A stretch of 64,000 nt of DNA from Pedobacter sp. MR2016-24 (GCF_026239655.1 NZ_JAPIVO010000009.1:186001-250000); one strand, 5' to 3'. Positions 36,123 to 45,488 are shown, counted from the first letter of the stretch. A program made the numbers and translations. The notes: generated by a model from the letters alone, not told the origin.

Positions 36123-38042
36123 ATGTCAAGATTAAATTTACTTGAAGAGACGAGATACGAAAAATTGCCTGTAACTGTATATGCAGATGAACAAACCGCC
36201 AGTATTGAAGTAGCAAAGCGGATTGCTGCGCTGATCCTTTCAAAACAGGCAAAAGGAGAACAAATTGTTTTAGGCCTGGCTACAGGGGCAACACCTGTAA
36301 AAGTTTATAAAGAGCTGATCCGTCTGCATAAGGAGGAAGGATTAAGTTTCAAAAACGTGATTACGTTTAACCTGGATGAATATTATCCTATGAAACCTGA
36401 GGCTGATCAGAGTTACGTAAGGTTTATGAATGAAAACCTGTTTAGCCATATTGACATCAATCCGGAAAATATCAATATCCCAGATGGCTTATTAAACAGG
36501 GAAGATATTGAGGATTTCTGTTTGAAATATGAACAGAAAATCACGGCACTGGGGGGGATCGACCTGCAGCTTTTGGGAATAGGAAGAACCGGACATATTG
36601 GTTTCAATGAGCCGGGTTCCGCACCTAACTCTGGAACGAGGCTGGTAACGCTTGATGAATTGACGAGGAGGGATGCTTCGCGTGATTTCGGAGGATTGGC
36701 TAATGTGCCTACAAAAGCCATCACAATGGGAATCGGTACCATTTTTAAAGCCAGGGAAATTATCCTGATGGCATGGAATGAGAAAAAAGCAGAGATCGTT
36801 AAAAAAGCAGTGGAAGGCGAATTGTCGTCAGACGTTCCTGCAACCTTCCTGCAATTATCACCCAATGTAGAATTTATCCTTGATCAGGATGCAGCTTCTT
36901 CACTTACCCGTTTTGATACACCATGGCTGGTTAAGGACTGTACCTGGAGCGATCAGATGATCACGAAAGCAGTAATCTGGCTGGCGAAAACTTTAAACAA
37001 ACCAATTCTTAAGCTAACGGAAGACAATTATAACAATCACGGTATGGCACAGCTGGCTACAGAACGTGGCCCGGTATACCAGATTAATATACAGATTTTT
37101 AACAAACTGCAACATACCATTACGGGATGGCCGGGTGGTAAACCCAATGCCGATGATAGTCAGCGCCCGGAACGTGCTACCCCAGAACAGAAACGTGTAA
37201 TTATCTTCTCTCCGCATCCGGATGATGACGTAATTTCTATGGGCGGTACATTTATCCGTCTGGCAGATCAGGGACATCAGGTACATGTGGCTTACCAGAC
37301 GTCAGGTAATACAGCTGTATGGGATGATGATGCTTTACGTTTCATGGAATTTACAATAGACTTTGTCAAATCAAGGGAAGAGGACGCTGGGTCACTGGAA
37401 AAACTGTATGGTGATATGCGTAGTTTCTTAAACACAAAATTGCCTAATCAAACAGATCCGGAAGAAATCCGTACCGTGAAAAAGCTGATCAGAAAAGGGG
37501 AGGCTATTGCAGGAGCAAGGTTTGCCGGCTTAGGTGATGAACGCATCCATTTTATGGACCTTCCTTTTTATGACAGGGGGAAATTTCAGAAAAATGTAGA
37601 CTTTGAAGATGATATTTTGCAGACGATGGAGTTATTGCAGGAGGTGCAGCCACATCAGATTTTTGCGGCGGGCGACTTTGCAGATCCGCATGGCACGCAC
37701 AAAGTATGTTTCAATATCATTATCGAGGCCATGAAAAGATTGCGCAAAACGGAAGCCTGGACAGCTGACTGCTGGTTATGGTTATATAGAGGAGCATGGC
37801 ATGAGTTTGAAACGCATGAGATAGAGATGGCTGTTCCGCTTTCTCCGCAAGAGGTAGAAAGAAAGAAATTAGCTATCTTCAAACATCAGTCGCAGAAAGA
37901 CCTGCCGGTATTTCCGGGAGACGATTCGAGGGAGTTTTGGGTTAGAGCAGAGGCGCGTACACAGGAAACTGCCCGTGCTTATGATCAGCTCGGATTAGCT
38001 GAATATGAAGCCATGGAAGCATTTGTAAAATGGAAATTTTAA
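36123..38042 (+). CDS. nagB: NagB-like glucosamine-6-phosphate deaminase fused to a PIG-L deacetylase domain
   Basis: Cytoplasmic protein of 639 residues with two enzymatic modules. Residues about 15-270 are NagB-like: D85 in FNLDEYYPM matches the E. coli base D72, and H158 and E163 in GRTGHIGFNEPGS match H143 and E148, but the D141 position is T156. Residues about 357-560 are a PIG-L/LmbE deacetylase with HPDDD at 365-369 and a later DPHGTH metal motif. The fusion is common in Bacteroidota. No nagA or nagK is in the operon, so the PIG-L domain might supply deacetylation; this is inference. Confidence 0.9.
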   Translation: MSRLNLLEETRYEKLPVTVYADEQTASIEVAKRIAALILSKQAKGEQIVLGLATGATPVKVYKELIRLHKEEGLSFKNVITFNLDEYYPMKPEADQSYVRFMNENLFSHIDINPENINIPDGLLNREDIEDFCLKYEQKITALGGIDLQLLGIGRTGHIGFNEPGSAPNSGTRLVTLDELTRRDASRDFGGLANVPTKAITMGIGTIFKAREIILMAWNEKKAEIVKKAVEGELSSDVPATFLQLSPNVEFILDQDAASSLTRFDTPWLVKDCTWSDQMITKAVIWLAKTLNKPILKLTEDNYNNHGMAQLATERGPVYQINIQIFNKLQHTITGWPGGKPNADDSQRPERATPEQKRVIIFSPHPDDDVISMGGTFIRLADQGHQVHVAYQTSGNTAVWDDDALRFMEFTIDFVKSREEDAGSLEKLYGDMRSFLNTKLPNQTDPEEIRTVKKLIRKGEAIAGARFAGLGDERIHFMDLPFYDRGKFQKNVDFEDDILQTMELLQEVQPHQIFAAGDFADPHGTHKVCFNIIIEAMKRLRKTEAWTADCWLWLYRGAWHEFETHEIEMAVPLSPQEVERKKLAIFKHQSQKDLPVFPGDDSREFWVRAEARTQETARAYDQLGLAEYEAMEAFVKWKF

Positions 38043-38079
38043 AATAAAAAACTAAACCTAAAACCAAACAAAATTTTTA

Positions 38080-39345
38080 ATGATAACAACAGAAAAAAAA
38101 GTATCAGGCATTAATCCTATCGTGATCATAGGGGCGCTGTTTTTTATATTCGGCTTCGTAACGTGGTTAAACTCGGTACTGATCCCTTATCTCAAGCTGG
38201 CATGTGAGTTAAATAATTTTGAATCTTATCTCGTCGCATTTGCCTTTTATATCAGTTATCTGGTGATGGCGATACCGTCTGCCTGGGTGCTGAAAGCTAC
38301 GGGTTTTAAAAATGGAATGGCATTGGGATTGATTGTTATGGGGCTTGGTGCGCTGGTTTTTATTCCTGCGGCACTGACGCGTACCTATGAATTATTTTTG
38401 TTGGGATTGTTTATCCAGGGTACGGGACTAGCCCTGTTGCAGACTGCATCTAACCCTTATATTACCATCCTTGGTCCGCCGGAAAGTGCAGCAAAGAGAA
38501 TCAGCATCATGGGTATCTGTAATAAAGTAGCGGGTTCTATCGCACCAATTGTATTAGGCGCAATTGCTTTAAAGGATGCGGATGGTTTTCACGCAAGATT
38601 GCAAAAGATGAGCGCGACGGAGAAAATTGCTGAATTAAATGCGTTGGCGGAAAGGGTCATATTACCTTATGTTGTTATTATCATCGTGTTATTAATTCTT
38701 GCAGTACTAATCTATTTTTCTTCCCTGCCTGAAATTGATACTGATCAGGAAGACGAACAGGTAAGTGCAGCTACAGCAGGTAAAACCAGTGTGTTCCAGT
38801 TTCCTCATTTACTGATGGGCGTACTGACCGTATTTTTATATGTAGGTGTGGAAGTCATGGCAGGTGATACGGTGATCAGTTATGGTGCGTATATGGGAAT
38901 TCCCTTAACTACAGCTAAGTTTTTTACCACTTTTACCTTGCTGGGAATGATCCTCGGTTATCTGATTGGAATTGTATGTATTCCTAAGTATATATCTCAG
39001 GAGAATGCGATGAAATGGTTTGCTGTACTGGGGATCATATTTACTTTGGCTGCTATTTTTACTACAGGTTACGTTTCCGTATTATTTATTGCGCTGCTGG
39101 GTCTGGCCAATTCACTGGTATGGCCGGCAATATGGCCGCTGGCGCTTTCCGGATTGGGTAGGTTTACTAAAATAGGCTCTTCACTGCTGATTATGGGGAT
39201 TGCGGGTGGTGCAATTTTACCATTATGTTACGGCGCTTTAGTAGATGTGTATAATGCGCAGCAGGCTTACTATATTATGGTGCCTGCTTATGCTTTTATC
39301 TTTTATTACGGCGCTGCGGGATATAAAGTGAAATCAAAAGCATAG
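38080..39345 (+). CDS. Sugar MFS permease (FucP/NagP-type)
   Basis: Inner-membrane transporter of 421 residues with about 12 helices. The N-terminus IIGALFFIFGFVTWLNSVLI, the loop QTASNPYITILGPPESAAKR (19 residues shown), and GGAILPLCYGALVD near the end are typical of the FHS (fucose-galactose-glucose-hexosamine:proton symporter) family. Placed between NagB and GH3 genes, it probably imports GlcNAc or fucose released by the operon's enzymes. Which sugar it carries cannot be decided by eye. Confidence 0.9.
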   Translation: MITTEKKVSGINPIVIIGALFFIFGFVTWLNSVLIPYLKLACELNNFESYLVAFAFYISYLVMAIPSAWVLKATGFKNGMALGLIVMGLGALVFIPAALTRTYELFLLGLFIQGTGLALLQTASNPYITILGPPESAAKRISIMGICNKVAGSIAPIVLGAIALKDADGFHARLQKMSATEKIAELNALAERVILPYVVIIIVLLILAVLIYFSSLPEIDTDQEDEQVSAATAGKTSVFQFPHLLMGVLTVFLYVGVEVMAGDTVISYGAYMGIPLTTAKFFTTFTLLGMILGYLIGIVCIPKYISQENAMKWFAVLGIIFTLAAIFTTGYVSVLFIALLGLANSLVWPAIWPLALSGLGRFTKIGSSLLIMGIAGGAILPLCYGALVDVYNAQQAYYIMVPAYAFIFYYGAAGYKVKSKA

Positions 39346-39372
39346 TTTTTTAACCGGATTTATTATTTGTAA

Positions 39373-41769
39373 ATGTATCGTCAATATAAAAAAGTATATA
39401 TCTGTCTTCTGGTATCGGCCTGCTCTTTTTCTCCTTTTTTAGTAACAGGACAAAAAAAAGTACCTGTCTATAAGAATGCGTCAGCTCCTGTGGCCGAAAG
39501 GGTAAATGACCTGATCAAAAGAATGACGCTTGAAGAAAAGGTAGGACAGCTTTCTACTTTGCTGGGCTGGGAGATGTATGATAAAAAAGGTAATGGTGCT
39601 GTAGTTTCCGGACAGTTTAAAAAGGCAGTAGCATCTGGTCAGATCGGGATGTTCTGGGCAACTTTAAGGGCAGATCCCTGGACAAAGAAGACCTTGCTGA
39701 CTGGTCTGGATCCTTACAGCGCGGCAATCGCGACTAATGCCATACAGAAATACGTTATCGATCATTCAAGACTCCAGATTCCTGTGTTTATGGCAGAAGA
39801 ATGTGCTCATGGTCACATGGCAATTGGAACTACTGTATTTCCTACGTCCATTGGCCAGGCCAGTACCTGGAATCCGGGATTAATTGAAGCAATGGCAACT
39901 GTCATTGCTAAGGAAGCCAGGTTACAGGGCGCGCACATTGGTTACGGTCCTGTGCTGGATCTGGCTCGTGAACCAAGATGGTCAAGGGTAGAGGAAACCT
40001 ATGGAGAAGATCCTGTAATGAACAGTGCAATGGGGGTGGCCATGGTTCAGGGTTTCCAGGGAAAAGACCTGAAAAGCGGAGCAAATATCATTTCTACACT
40101 CAAGCACTTTACTGCATATGGTGTTCCTGAAGGCGGACATAATGCCGGGGTAGTAAATACGGGTATGAGAGAATTGTACCAGAGTTACCTGCCGCCTTTT
40201 AAGGCTACGGTTAAGGCTGGTGCTTTGTCTATTATGGCTGCTTATAACTCGGTAGATGGTGTTCCCTGCAGTAGCAGCTCATTTTTGCTGGACTCTGTCC
40301 TGCATAAATCCTGGGGATTTAAAGGTTTTTCTGTTTCAGATCTGGGCAGTATAGACGGGCTGGTAAATGTTAATCATGTGGCGGCCGACTTAACTGAGGC
40401 AGCTACGCTGGCGATGAATGCGGGACTGGATAATGATCTGGGCGGACGTGTTTTCGCAGCACCATTATTAGCTGCAGTGAAGCAGGGAAAAGTTACAGTA
40501 GAAAGGATCGATGAGGCTGTAGCCCGTCTGTTAACGCAAAAATTTGAAATGGGATTATTTGATCATCCCTATGTGGATCCTAAAGCGGCGAAAAAGACCG
40601 TGCGCAATGCTGATGCAGTTGCACTGGCAAGAAAAGTAGCTCAGGAATCTATTGTACTGCTAAAGAATGACAAGGGATTGCTTCCCTTAAAAAAGAATAT
40701 TGGTTCAGTGGCGGTTATCGGACCTAATGCTGATAATATGTACAATCAGCTGGGCGATTATACAGCCCCGCAACAAACGGAAGCTATTGTAACCGTATTG
40801 GGTGGGATTAAAGCTAAACTGGGCGCAGGGGCAAAAGTAAATTATGTGAAGGGTTGCGCTATCAGGGATACAACGGATGTGCAGATTGCTGCGGCTGTAG
40901 CGGCTGCAAATGCAGCTGATGTAGCAGTTGTGGTACTTGGAGGATCAAGTGCGCGCGATTTTAAAACAGAATACATCAGCACGGGAGCTGCGACTGTTAA
41001 TCAGGCTTCTGCGGGCGGGATCAGTGATATGGAGAGCGGAGAAGGGTTTGACAGGCAAACGCTGGACCTGCTGGGTAAACAGCTGGAACTATTAAAAGCA
41101 GTGGTAAAAACCGGCAAACCGGTAGTGCTGGTTTTTATCGGTGGAAGACCTTTAAACCTGAACTGGCCTGACGCAAATGTGCCGGCAATTTTGAATGCAT
41201 GGTATCCGGGACAGGAGGGTGGAAATGCGGTTGCAGATGTACTTTTCGGCGACTATAATCCTGCGGGCAGACTGACTATTTCTGTGCCGCGGTCTGTAGG
41301 CCAGTTGCCGGTTTATTACAATTATCAAAGTTCTCCAAAACATGATTATGTAGAAGGTATTGCTGCACCGCTTTATAGTTTTGGTTATGGAAAAAGTTAT
41401 AGTAAATTTGAGTACAGTGATTTAATTATTACTGCAAATGAAACAGATGACTTACGGGTAAATATAAGCTTAAAAGTGACCAATGTGAGTGACAGAGATG
41501 GTGATGAGGTGGTACAGTTATATGTTAAAGACGATGTATCCACTGTAGTGACTCCGGTGAAGCAGCTGAAAGCTTTTCAAAGAATAAACATTAAAGCTAA
41601 AGCGTCACAAACGATATCTTTTGAACTGCGTAAAGCTGATTTGTCGCTTTATAACCAGAAAATGGAGCAGGTGGTTGAAGCCGGTACATTTAATATAATG
41701 GTTGGGGCCGGTTCACAGGATATCAGGTTGGAAAAGAGAATCAATATAAACAAAAACTATAAATTTTAG
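39373..41769 (+). CDS. Glycoside hydrolase family 3 enzyme
   Basis: Exported enzyme of 798 residues with an N-terminal signal (about 1-26, ending VTGQ). The barrel has EECAHGHMAIGTTVFP, LKHFTAYGVPEGGHN and the nucleophile D323 in GFSVSDLGSIDGL, where most beta-glucosidases have SDW. The second domain carries VVLGGSSAR and a C-terminal fibronectin-III-like domain (NVSDRDGDEVVQLYVKD). Layout is of the beta-glucosidase/xylosidase type rather than the short NagZ type. Its target among the sugars of this operon is uncertain. Confidence 0.9.
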   Translation: MYRQYKKVYICLLVSACSFSPFLVTGQKKVPVYKNASAPVAERVNDLIKRMTLEEKVGQLSTLLGWEMYDKKGNGAVVSGQFKKAVASGQIGMFWATLRADPWTKKTLLTGLDPYSAAIATNAIQKYVIDHSRLQIPVFMAEECAHGHMAIGTTVFPTSIGQASTWNPGLIEAMATVIAKEARLQGAHIGYGPVLDLAREPRWSRVEETYGEDPVMNSAMGVAMVQGFQGKDLKSGANIISTLKHFTAYGVPEGGHNAGVVNTGMRELYQSYLPPFKATVKAGALSIMAAYNSVDGVPCSSSSFLLDSVLHKSWGFKGFSVSDLGSIDGLVNVNHVAADLTEAATLAMNAGLDNDLGGRVFAAPLLAAVKQGKVTVERIDEAVARLLTQKFEMGLFDHPYVDPKAAKKTVRNADAVALARKVAQESIVLLKNDKGLLPLKKNIGSVAVIGPNADNMYNQLGDYTAPQQTEAIVTVLGGIKAKLGAGAKVNYVKGCAIRDTTDVQIAAAVAAANAADVAVVVLGGSSARDFKTEYISTGAATVNQASAGGISDMESGEGFDRQTLDLLGKQLELLKAVVKTGKPVVLVFIGGRPLNLNWPDANVPAILNAWYPGQEGGNAVADVLFGDYNPAGRLTISVPRSVGQLPVYYNYQSSPKHDYVEGIAAPLYSFGYGKSYSKFEYSDLIITANETDDLRVNISLKVTNVSDRDGDEVVQLYVKDDVSTVVTPVKQLKAFQRINIKAKASQTISFELRKADLSLYNQKMEQVVEAGTFNIMVGAGSQDIRLEKRININKNYKF

Positions 41770-41772
41770 ATT

Positions 41773-43677
41773 ATGAAGAAGGTTATCTCGGCGGCACTTC
41801 TGGCCTGTTTAACGCTTGGTTTGAAGGCGCAGACAGATGAGAATTTAGGCATTATTCCTGCGCCCGTATCGGTAGAAAGAAACTCCGGTTTTTTTACACT
41901 GGATAAAACAGTTGTTTTGGTTTCAGGCGACCCGGCAGATGCAGCTACTGCTGACTTGCTGAATGCTTACATTGTCACCAAAGGTGGTTTTGCATTAAGG
42001 ACAGAAACAACAGCCGGCCAGGCGAAACGAGTAATTGTTTTAAGTTCCGAGGGTGCAGATAAACTGCCTGAAGAAGGGTATGAGATCCTTGTTACGGCAA
42101 ATAAAATTACACTTACCGGTAAAGGTGCCGGCTTGTTTTATGGCGCGCAGTCACTGATGCAGATGATGCCAGAGAAACAAGGTGCTCAAATTGCTATACA
42201 GGCAAGTCACATCAACGATTACCCGAGATTTAAATACAGAGGTATGCACCTTGATGTGTGCAGACATTCTTTTCCTGTGTCTTTTATCAAGAAATATATT
42301 GATTTAATGGCAGCTTATAAACTGAACAATTTTCACTGGCACCTGACAGACGATCAGGGCTGGAGAATTGAAATAAAGAAGTATCCAAAGTTAACCTCCG
42401 TAGGTTCAGTAAGAAACGGAACGATAGTTGGCCACCATCCGGGTGTGACCAATGACAATAAGACTTATAAGGGGTTTTATACGCAGGATGAGGCAAAAAT
42501 GATAGTTGCCTATGCAGCTAAAAAATTCATTACCGTTATTCCGGAGATAGAACTTCCCGGACATGCTTCTGCGGCTATTGCCGCTTATCCGCAATTGAGC
42601 AGCTTTCCTGACAGGGATACTTTTGTTGACGCCAAGACACCTTGGGCAGGATCAAGAAAAGGTAAGCAGGTACAGCAGACCTGGGGTGTATTTGAGGATG
42701 TATTTGTACCCAGCGATTATACTTTTAAGTTCCTGGAAGATGTTCTGGATGAAGTGATTGCCATATTCCCTTCAAAATATATTCATATTGGAGGCGATGA
42801 GAGTCCGAAGGAATACTGGAAAGAATCTCCGTTCTGCCAGCAGCTGATTAAAGAAAAAGGGCTGAAAGATGAGCATGAACTGCAAAGTTATTTTATTCAG
42901 CGTATAGAGAAACATATCAATTCAAAAGGAAGGTCGATCATTGGCTGGGATGAGATCCTGGAAGGCGGATTGGCTCCGAATGCAACAGTTATGTCCTGGA
43001 GAGGTGTAGAAGGTGGTATTGCCGCTGCACAACAAAACCATGATGTGATCATGACCCCGGGCAGCAATGGTTTGTATGTTGACCATGCGCAATCATCATC
43101 AGCAGATGAACCGGTAAACATTGGAGGGATGTCTCCTTATACGGTAGCATATGGTTATGACCCTATTCCTGCCGTATTAACCGCAGATCAGCAAAAGCAT
43201 ATCCTTGGTGTCCAGGCAAATTTATGGACAGAATATGTAGAAACTCCTGAAAAAGTAGAATACATGGTGCTGCCGAGAATGTTTGCCTTGTCGGAAATTG
43301 CCTGGAGTCCGGTAGCGCGTAAAAACCTGAAAAACTTTTCTGAAGATCGTTTGCCTTTACATTTGGCGCGACTGGAAGCTACAGGAACAAATTACTGGGT
43401 ACCTGTTCCTATTGGGATATCGGATAAGACTGTTGAAGGCGAAACCATTAATTTAGATTTAAAAGTGCCGGTTAAAGGGGCTAAAATCTACTATACTTTA
43501 GATGGAACGAGACCTTCTGCACTTTCCGCTGCCTATACCAGACCGATGAAAATTGAATTGCCAAAAGGAAAGAAACTAGTGTTAAAAACGGTTGTGATTA
43601 CTGCTCAGGGCAAGTCGAGCGTAGTAACTGATACCACTTTAAGTAATGGTGCTGCAGTTGCAGAAACTAAATCTTAA
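41773..43677 (+). CDS. Beta-N-acetylhexosaminidase, GH20
   Basis: Exported enzyme of 634 residues with signal peptide MKKVISAALLACLTLGLKAQ, three bases after the GH3 gene. An N-terminal GH20b domain leads to the barrel, with RGMHLDVCRHSFP, NNFHWHLTDDQGWR and the catalytic pair D342-E343 in IHIGGDESPKEYW. The C-terminus carries a chitobiase-type domain (YYTLDGTRPSALSAAYTRP). It removes terminal GlcNAc or GalNAc. As last gene of the glycan run it would release GlcNAc after mannosidase and fucosidase action. Confidence 0.95.
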   Translation: MKKVISAALLACLTLGLKAQTDENLGIIPAPVSVERNSGFFTLDKTVVLVSGDPADAATADLLNAYIVTKGGFALRTETTAGQAKRVIVLSSEGADKLPEEGYEILVTANKITLTGKGAGLFYGAQSLMQMMPEKQGAQIAIQASHINDYPRFKYRGMHLDVCRHSFPVSFIKKYIDLMAAYKLNNFHWHLTDDQGWRIEIKKYPKLTSVGSVRNGTIVGHHPGVTNDNKTYKGFYTQDEAKMIVAYAAKKFITVIPEIELPGHASAAIAAYPQLSSFPDRDTFVDAKTPWAGSRKGKQVQQTWGVFEDVFVPSDYTFKFLEDVLDEVIAIFPSKYIHIGGDESPKEYWKESPFCQQLIKEKGLKDEHELQSYFIQRIEKHINSKGRSIIGWDEILEGGLAPNATVMSWRGVEGGIAAAQQNHDVIMTPGSNGLYVDHAQSSSADEPVNIGGMSPYTVAYGYDPIPAVLTADQQKHILGVQANLWTEYVETPEKVEYMVLPRMFALSEIAWSPVARKNLKNFSEDRLPLHLARLEATGTNYWVPVPIGISDKTVEGETINLDLKVPVKGAKIYYTLDGTRPSALSAAYTRPMKIELPKGKKLVLKTVVITAQGKSSVVTDTTLSNGAAVAETKS

Positions 43678-43692
43678 TTTTCTTTATCCGGT

Positions 43693-43700
43693 TAAATTTG
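43693..43700 (+). promoter_or_regulatory. -7 promoter box for the lipoprotein gene
   Basis: TAAATTTG, full match to TAnnTTTG, 48 bases before the ATG at 43749. It suggests the lipoprotein gene can be transcribed apart from the glycan operon. Confidence 0.4.
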
Positions 43701-43748
43701 GTTAAAAATATTATTTCACATAAATTGCTGAAACAAATATTGAATCAA

Positions 43749-44369
43749 ATGAAACAACATAAACAACTTCTACAGCAGTCGGCACTTTTAGTGGGACTGC
43801 TGTTTTTATTTGCATGTAAGCAAGGTCAGCCGCAACAATCAGGTGATTCATCAGCAGTGAAAGCCGCTGTTAAAAAAGAGAAAGGTCAGTTTCCATTTTA
43901 CAAAGATATTGCTGTAAAACCCGGACTTCATTTTGAAGTGGTAAGCTGGGGAAAAGGTGTAGACAGTGTTGGAGGTTATCTGCTGTTAATGTCTGATTCT
44001 GTACGTAACAACTATAAATCCCAGTCTGTAGAGCGGGAAGGTATCATCACTGATGTATGGAATATGGACCTGGATAATGACGGGAATCCTGAACTTTACA
44101 TAGAGTTGCTCAGCAAAAAGAATGTGAAAGACCTGAATGTATACGAGTATTCCGGAAACAGTTTCAATAAGATCAGTTTCCCGCCGCTGAGTAGTAAATC
44201 TAAAAAATACTATGGCGGTAATGATCAGTTTATGATTAAGAATGCCGAGCTTTTCAGATCTTTCCCATTGGTGAGTACGGCCGACAGTACACAACAAAAG
44301 GGAGCTGTAAAAGTATTGCATTACAAGTTAAGAGGCAATACTTTTTCTGTGGATGAGGTAACGGAGTAA
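43749..44369 (+). CDS. Putative lipoprotein, unknown function
   Basis: Protein of 206 residues beginning MKQHKQLLQQSALLVGLLFL then FACKQ, a lipobox with the cysteine near residue 23, so it is a predicted lipoprotein. A TTG start at 43698 is possible but would place charged residues ahead of the signal and overlap the promoter box. The mature part contains DLDNDGNPELYIELLSKKN, a Ca-binding-like or FG-GAP-like repeat seen in many exported Bacteroidota proteins. No family is recognised. Confidence 0.75.
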   Translation: MKQHKQLLQQSALLVGLLFLFACKQGQPQQSGDSSAVKAAVKKEKGQFPFYKDIAVKPGLHFEVVSWGKGVDSVGGYLLLMSDSVRNNYKSQSVEREGIITDVWNMDLDNDGNPELYIELLSKKNVKDLNVYEYSGNSFNKISFPPLSSKSKKYYGGNDQFMIKNAELFRSFPLVSTADSTQQKGAVKVLHYKLRGNTFSVDEVTE

Positions 44370-44381
44370 TTTTATTACTCC
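44363..44381. terminator. Hairpin over both stop codons of convergent genes
   Basis: GGAGTAAT-TTT-ATTACTCC, perfect eight-base stem, covering the stop of the lipoprotein gene and the stop of the reverse membrane-protein gene. No T run. Confidence 0.45.
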
Positions 44382-44968
44382 TGGAACTGGTTGCTGATTC
44401 TTTCAAATTTCTCGATCAGCAGATCTATTCTTTCTTTTTCTTTTTTCATGTAGGCCTTACGTAATATGGTGGCACAGAAGATGATCCAGAAAGTGGTGAA
44501 CAGCACAATTGATGCCTGAATCCAGGTGTCCAGCATACTCAATGTTTCATAGAAATAGAGTATGAAACCGAAGGAAATGGCAAATGCATAAAACCAGTAG
44601 AGCTTGTTATAGAGATTAAATCGGCTCAACTGGTATGCTTTCAGCTTGTCCAGAAATGCTTCAGGATGTGCGGTGAAATCGTTGGTGGAAATTAAGCGGT
44701 GTTCTTTGTATAAAAGCAGGGTGTATATAGCTACAGCTAATATGATAATGCTGATACCTGCCGGGGTAGTCCATGAATTGAAATCAAAAAATACCAGTAA
44801 GGAACTGATCGCAAGGAAAGATACCACCATACCTGCTATATTATATAGCGATTTGGCACGGATGGCTTTCACCTCTTTTTTCGCCTGTAAAAGCATCTCC
44901 TCTGAGGAGATTTTTACTTCCACAGCGTGTGATTGCCAAAGGGACTGTATATGTTCAAATTCTTGCAT
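44375..44968 (-). CDS. Four-helix membrane protein paired with an ECF sigma factor
   Basis: Protein of 197 residues: a cytoplasmic N-terminus (MQEFEHIQSLWQSHAVE), four probable membrane helices at about 42-62, 68-88, 122-142 and 148-168, and a charged C-terminal helix (KEKERIDLLIEKFERISNQ). Its start overlaps the end of the sigma-factor gene by 14 bases, the usual place for an anti-sigma factor. It has no zinc-binding ZAS motif or FecR-like domain, so it would be a non-standard partner. Function is inference from context. Confidence 0.75.
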   Translation of the reverse strand: MQEFEHIQSLWQSHAVEVKISSEEMLLQAKKEVKAIRAKSLYNIAGMVVSFLAISSLLVFFDFNSWTTPAGISIIILAVAIYTLLLYKEHRLISTNDFTAHPEAFLDKLKAYQLSRFNLYNKLYWFYAFAISFGFILYFYETLSMLDTWIQASIVLFTTFWIIFCATILRKAYMKKEKERIDLLIEKFERISNQFQE

Positions 44969-45452
44969 GCTGATTGTATAATTCGGTCAATTTTTGTTTA
45001 ATACGGTGAATTTTCACGCGTAGATTTCCTTCGCTGATACCAGATATATCTGCAATCTCATTGTAGGGCAGTTCATCAAGTACCATGGTAATAATCAAAC
45101 GGTCGTTCTCTTCCAGTTTGGAGATTGACTTGTAAAGGAGGGCTACCTGCTCATTTTTTTCTGAAAATTCCTCCACACGGTTTTCAATGATGTTTTCGGT
45201 TAACTCGTCTTTGGCCTGTCTTTTTTCTGAACGGAGGTAAGTGAGGCAGGTATTTACGGCAATTCTGTAAATCCATGTAGAAATCAATGATTTATTCCTG
45301 AATTTATCCAGGTTCTGCCATACTTTAAGGAAGGTTTCCTGTAACAGGTCGTTCGCAGCATCCGAATCCCCGGTATATCCATAACACAAATGGAATATCT
45401 TCTTGGAATTTGTATCAAAGATTTGCTTAAATAAGATGTCTTTCTGATCCAA
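44955..45452 (-). CDS. ECF-type RNA polymerase sigma factor
   Basis: Sigma factor of 165 residues with only regions 2 and 4. Region 2 includes FHLCYGYTGDSDAANDLLQE then FLKVWQNLDKFRNKS and WIYRIAVNTCLTYLRSEKR; region 4 has DRLIITMVLDELPYNEIADI then SGISEGNLRVKIHRIKQKL. The next gene is a membrane protein overlapping by 14 bases, a likely regulator. An inverted repeat lies in its 5' leader at 45470-45488. Target genes are unknown. Confidence 0.94.
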   Translation of the reverse strand: MDQKDILFKQIFDTNSKKIFHLCYGYTGDSDAANDLLQETFLKVWQNLDKFRNKSLISTWIYRIAVNTCLTYLRSEKRQAKDELTENIIENRVEEFSEKNEQVALLYKSISKLEENDRLIITMVLDELPYNEIADISGISEGNLRVKIHRIKQKLTELYNQHARI

Positions 45453-45469
45453 TCTGCTTTAATTTAATG

Positions 45470-45488
45470 TTTCTTTGAGACAAAGAAA
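45470..45488. promoter_or_regulatory. Inverted repeat in the sigma-factor leader
   Basis: TTTCTTTG-AGA-CAAAGAAA, perfect eight-base arms, 17 bases upstream of the sigma-factor ATG. Could be an operator or an RNA hairpin at the start codon. Confidence 0.4.

Noticed and set aside
29636..43677. Classical polysaccharide utilisation locus
   Set aside because: No SusC/SusD-like outer-membrane pair or surface-binding lipoprotein is present.
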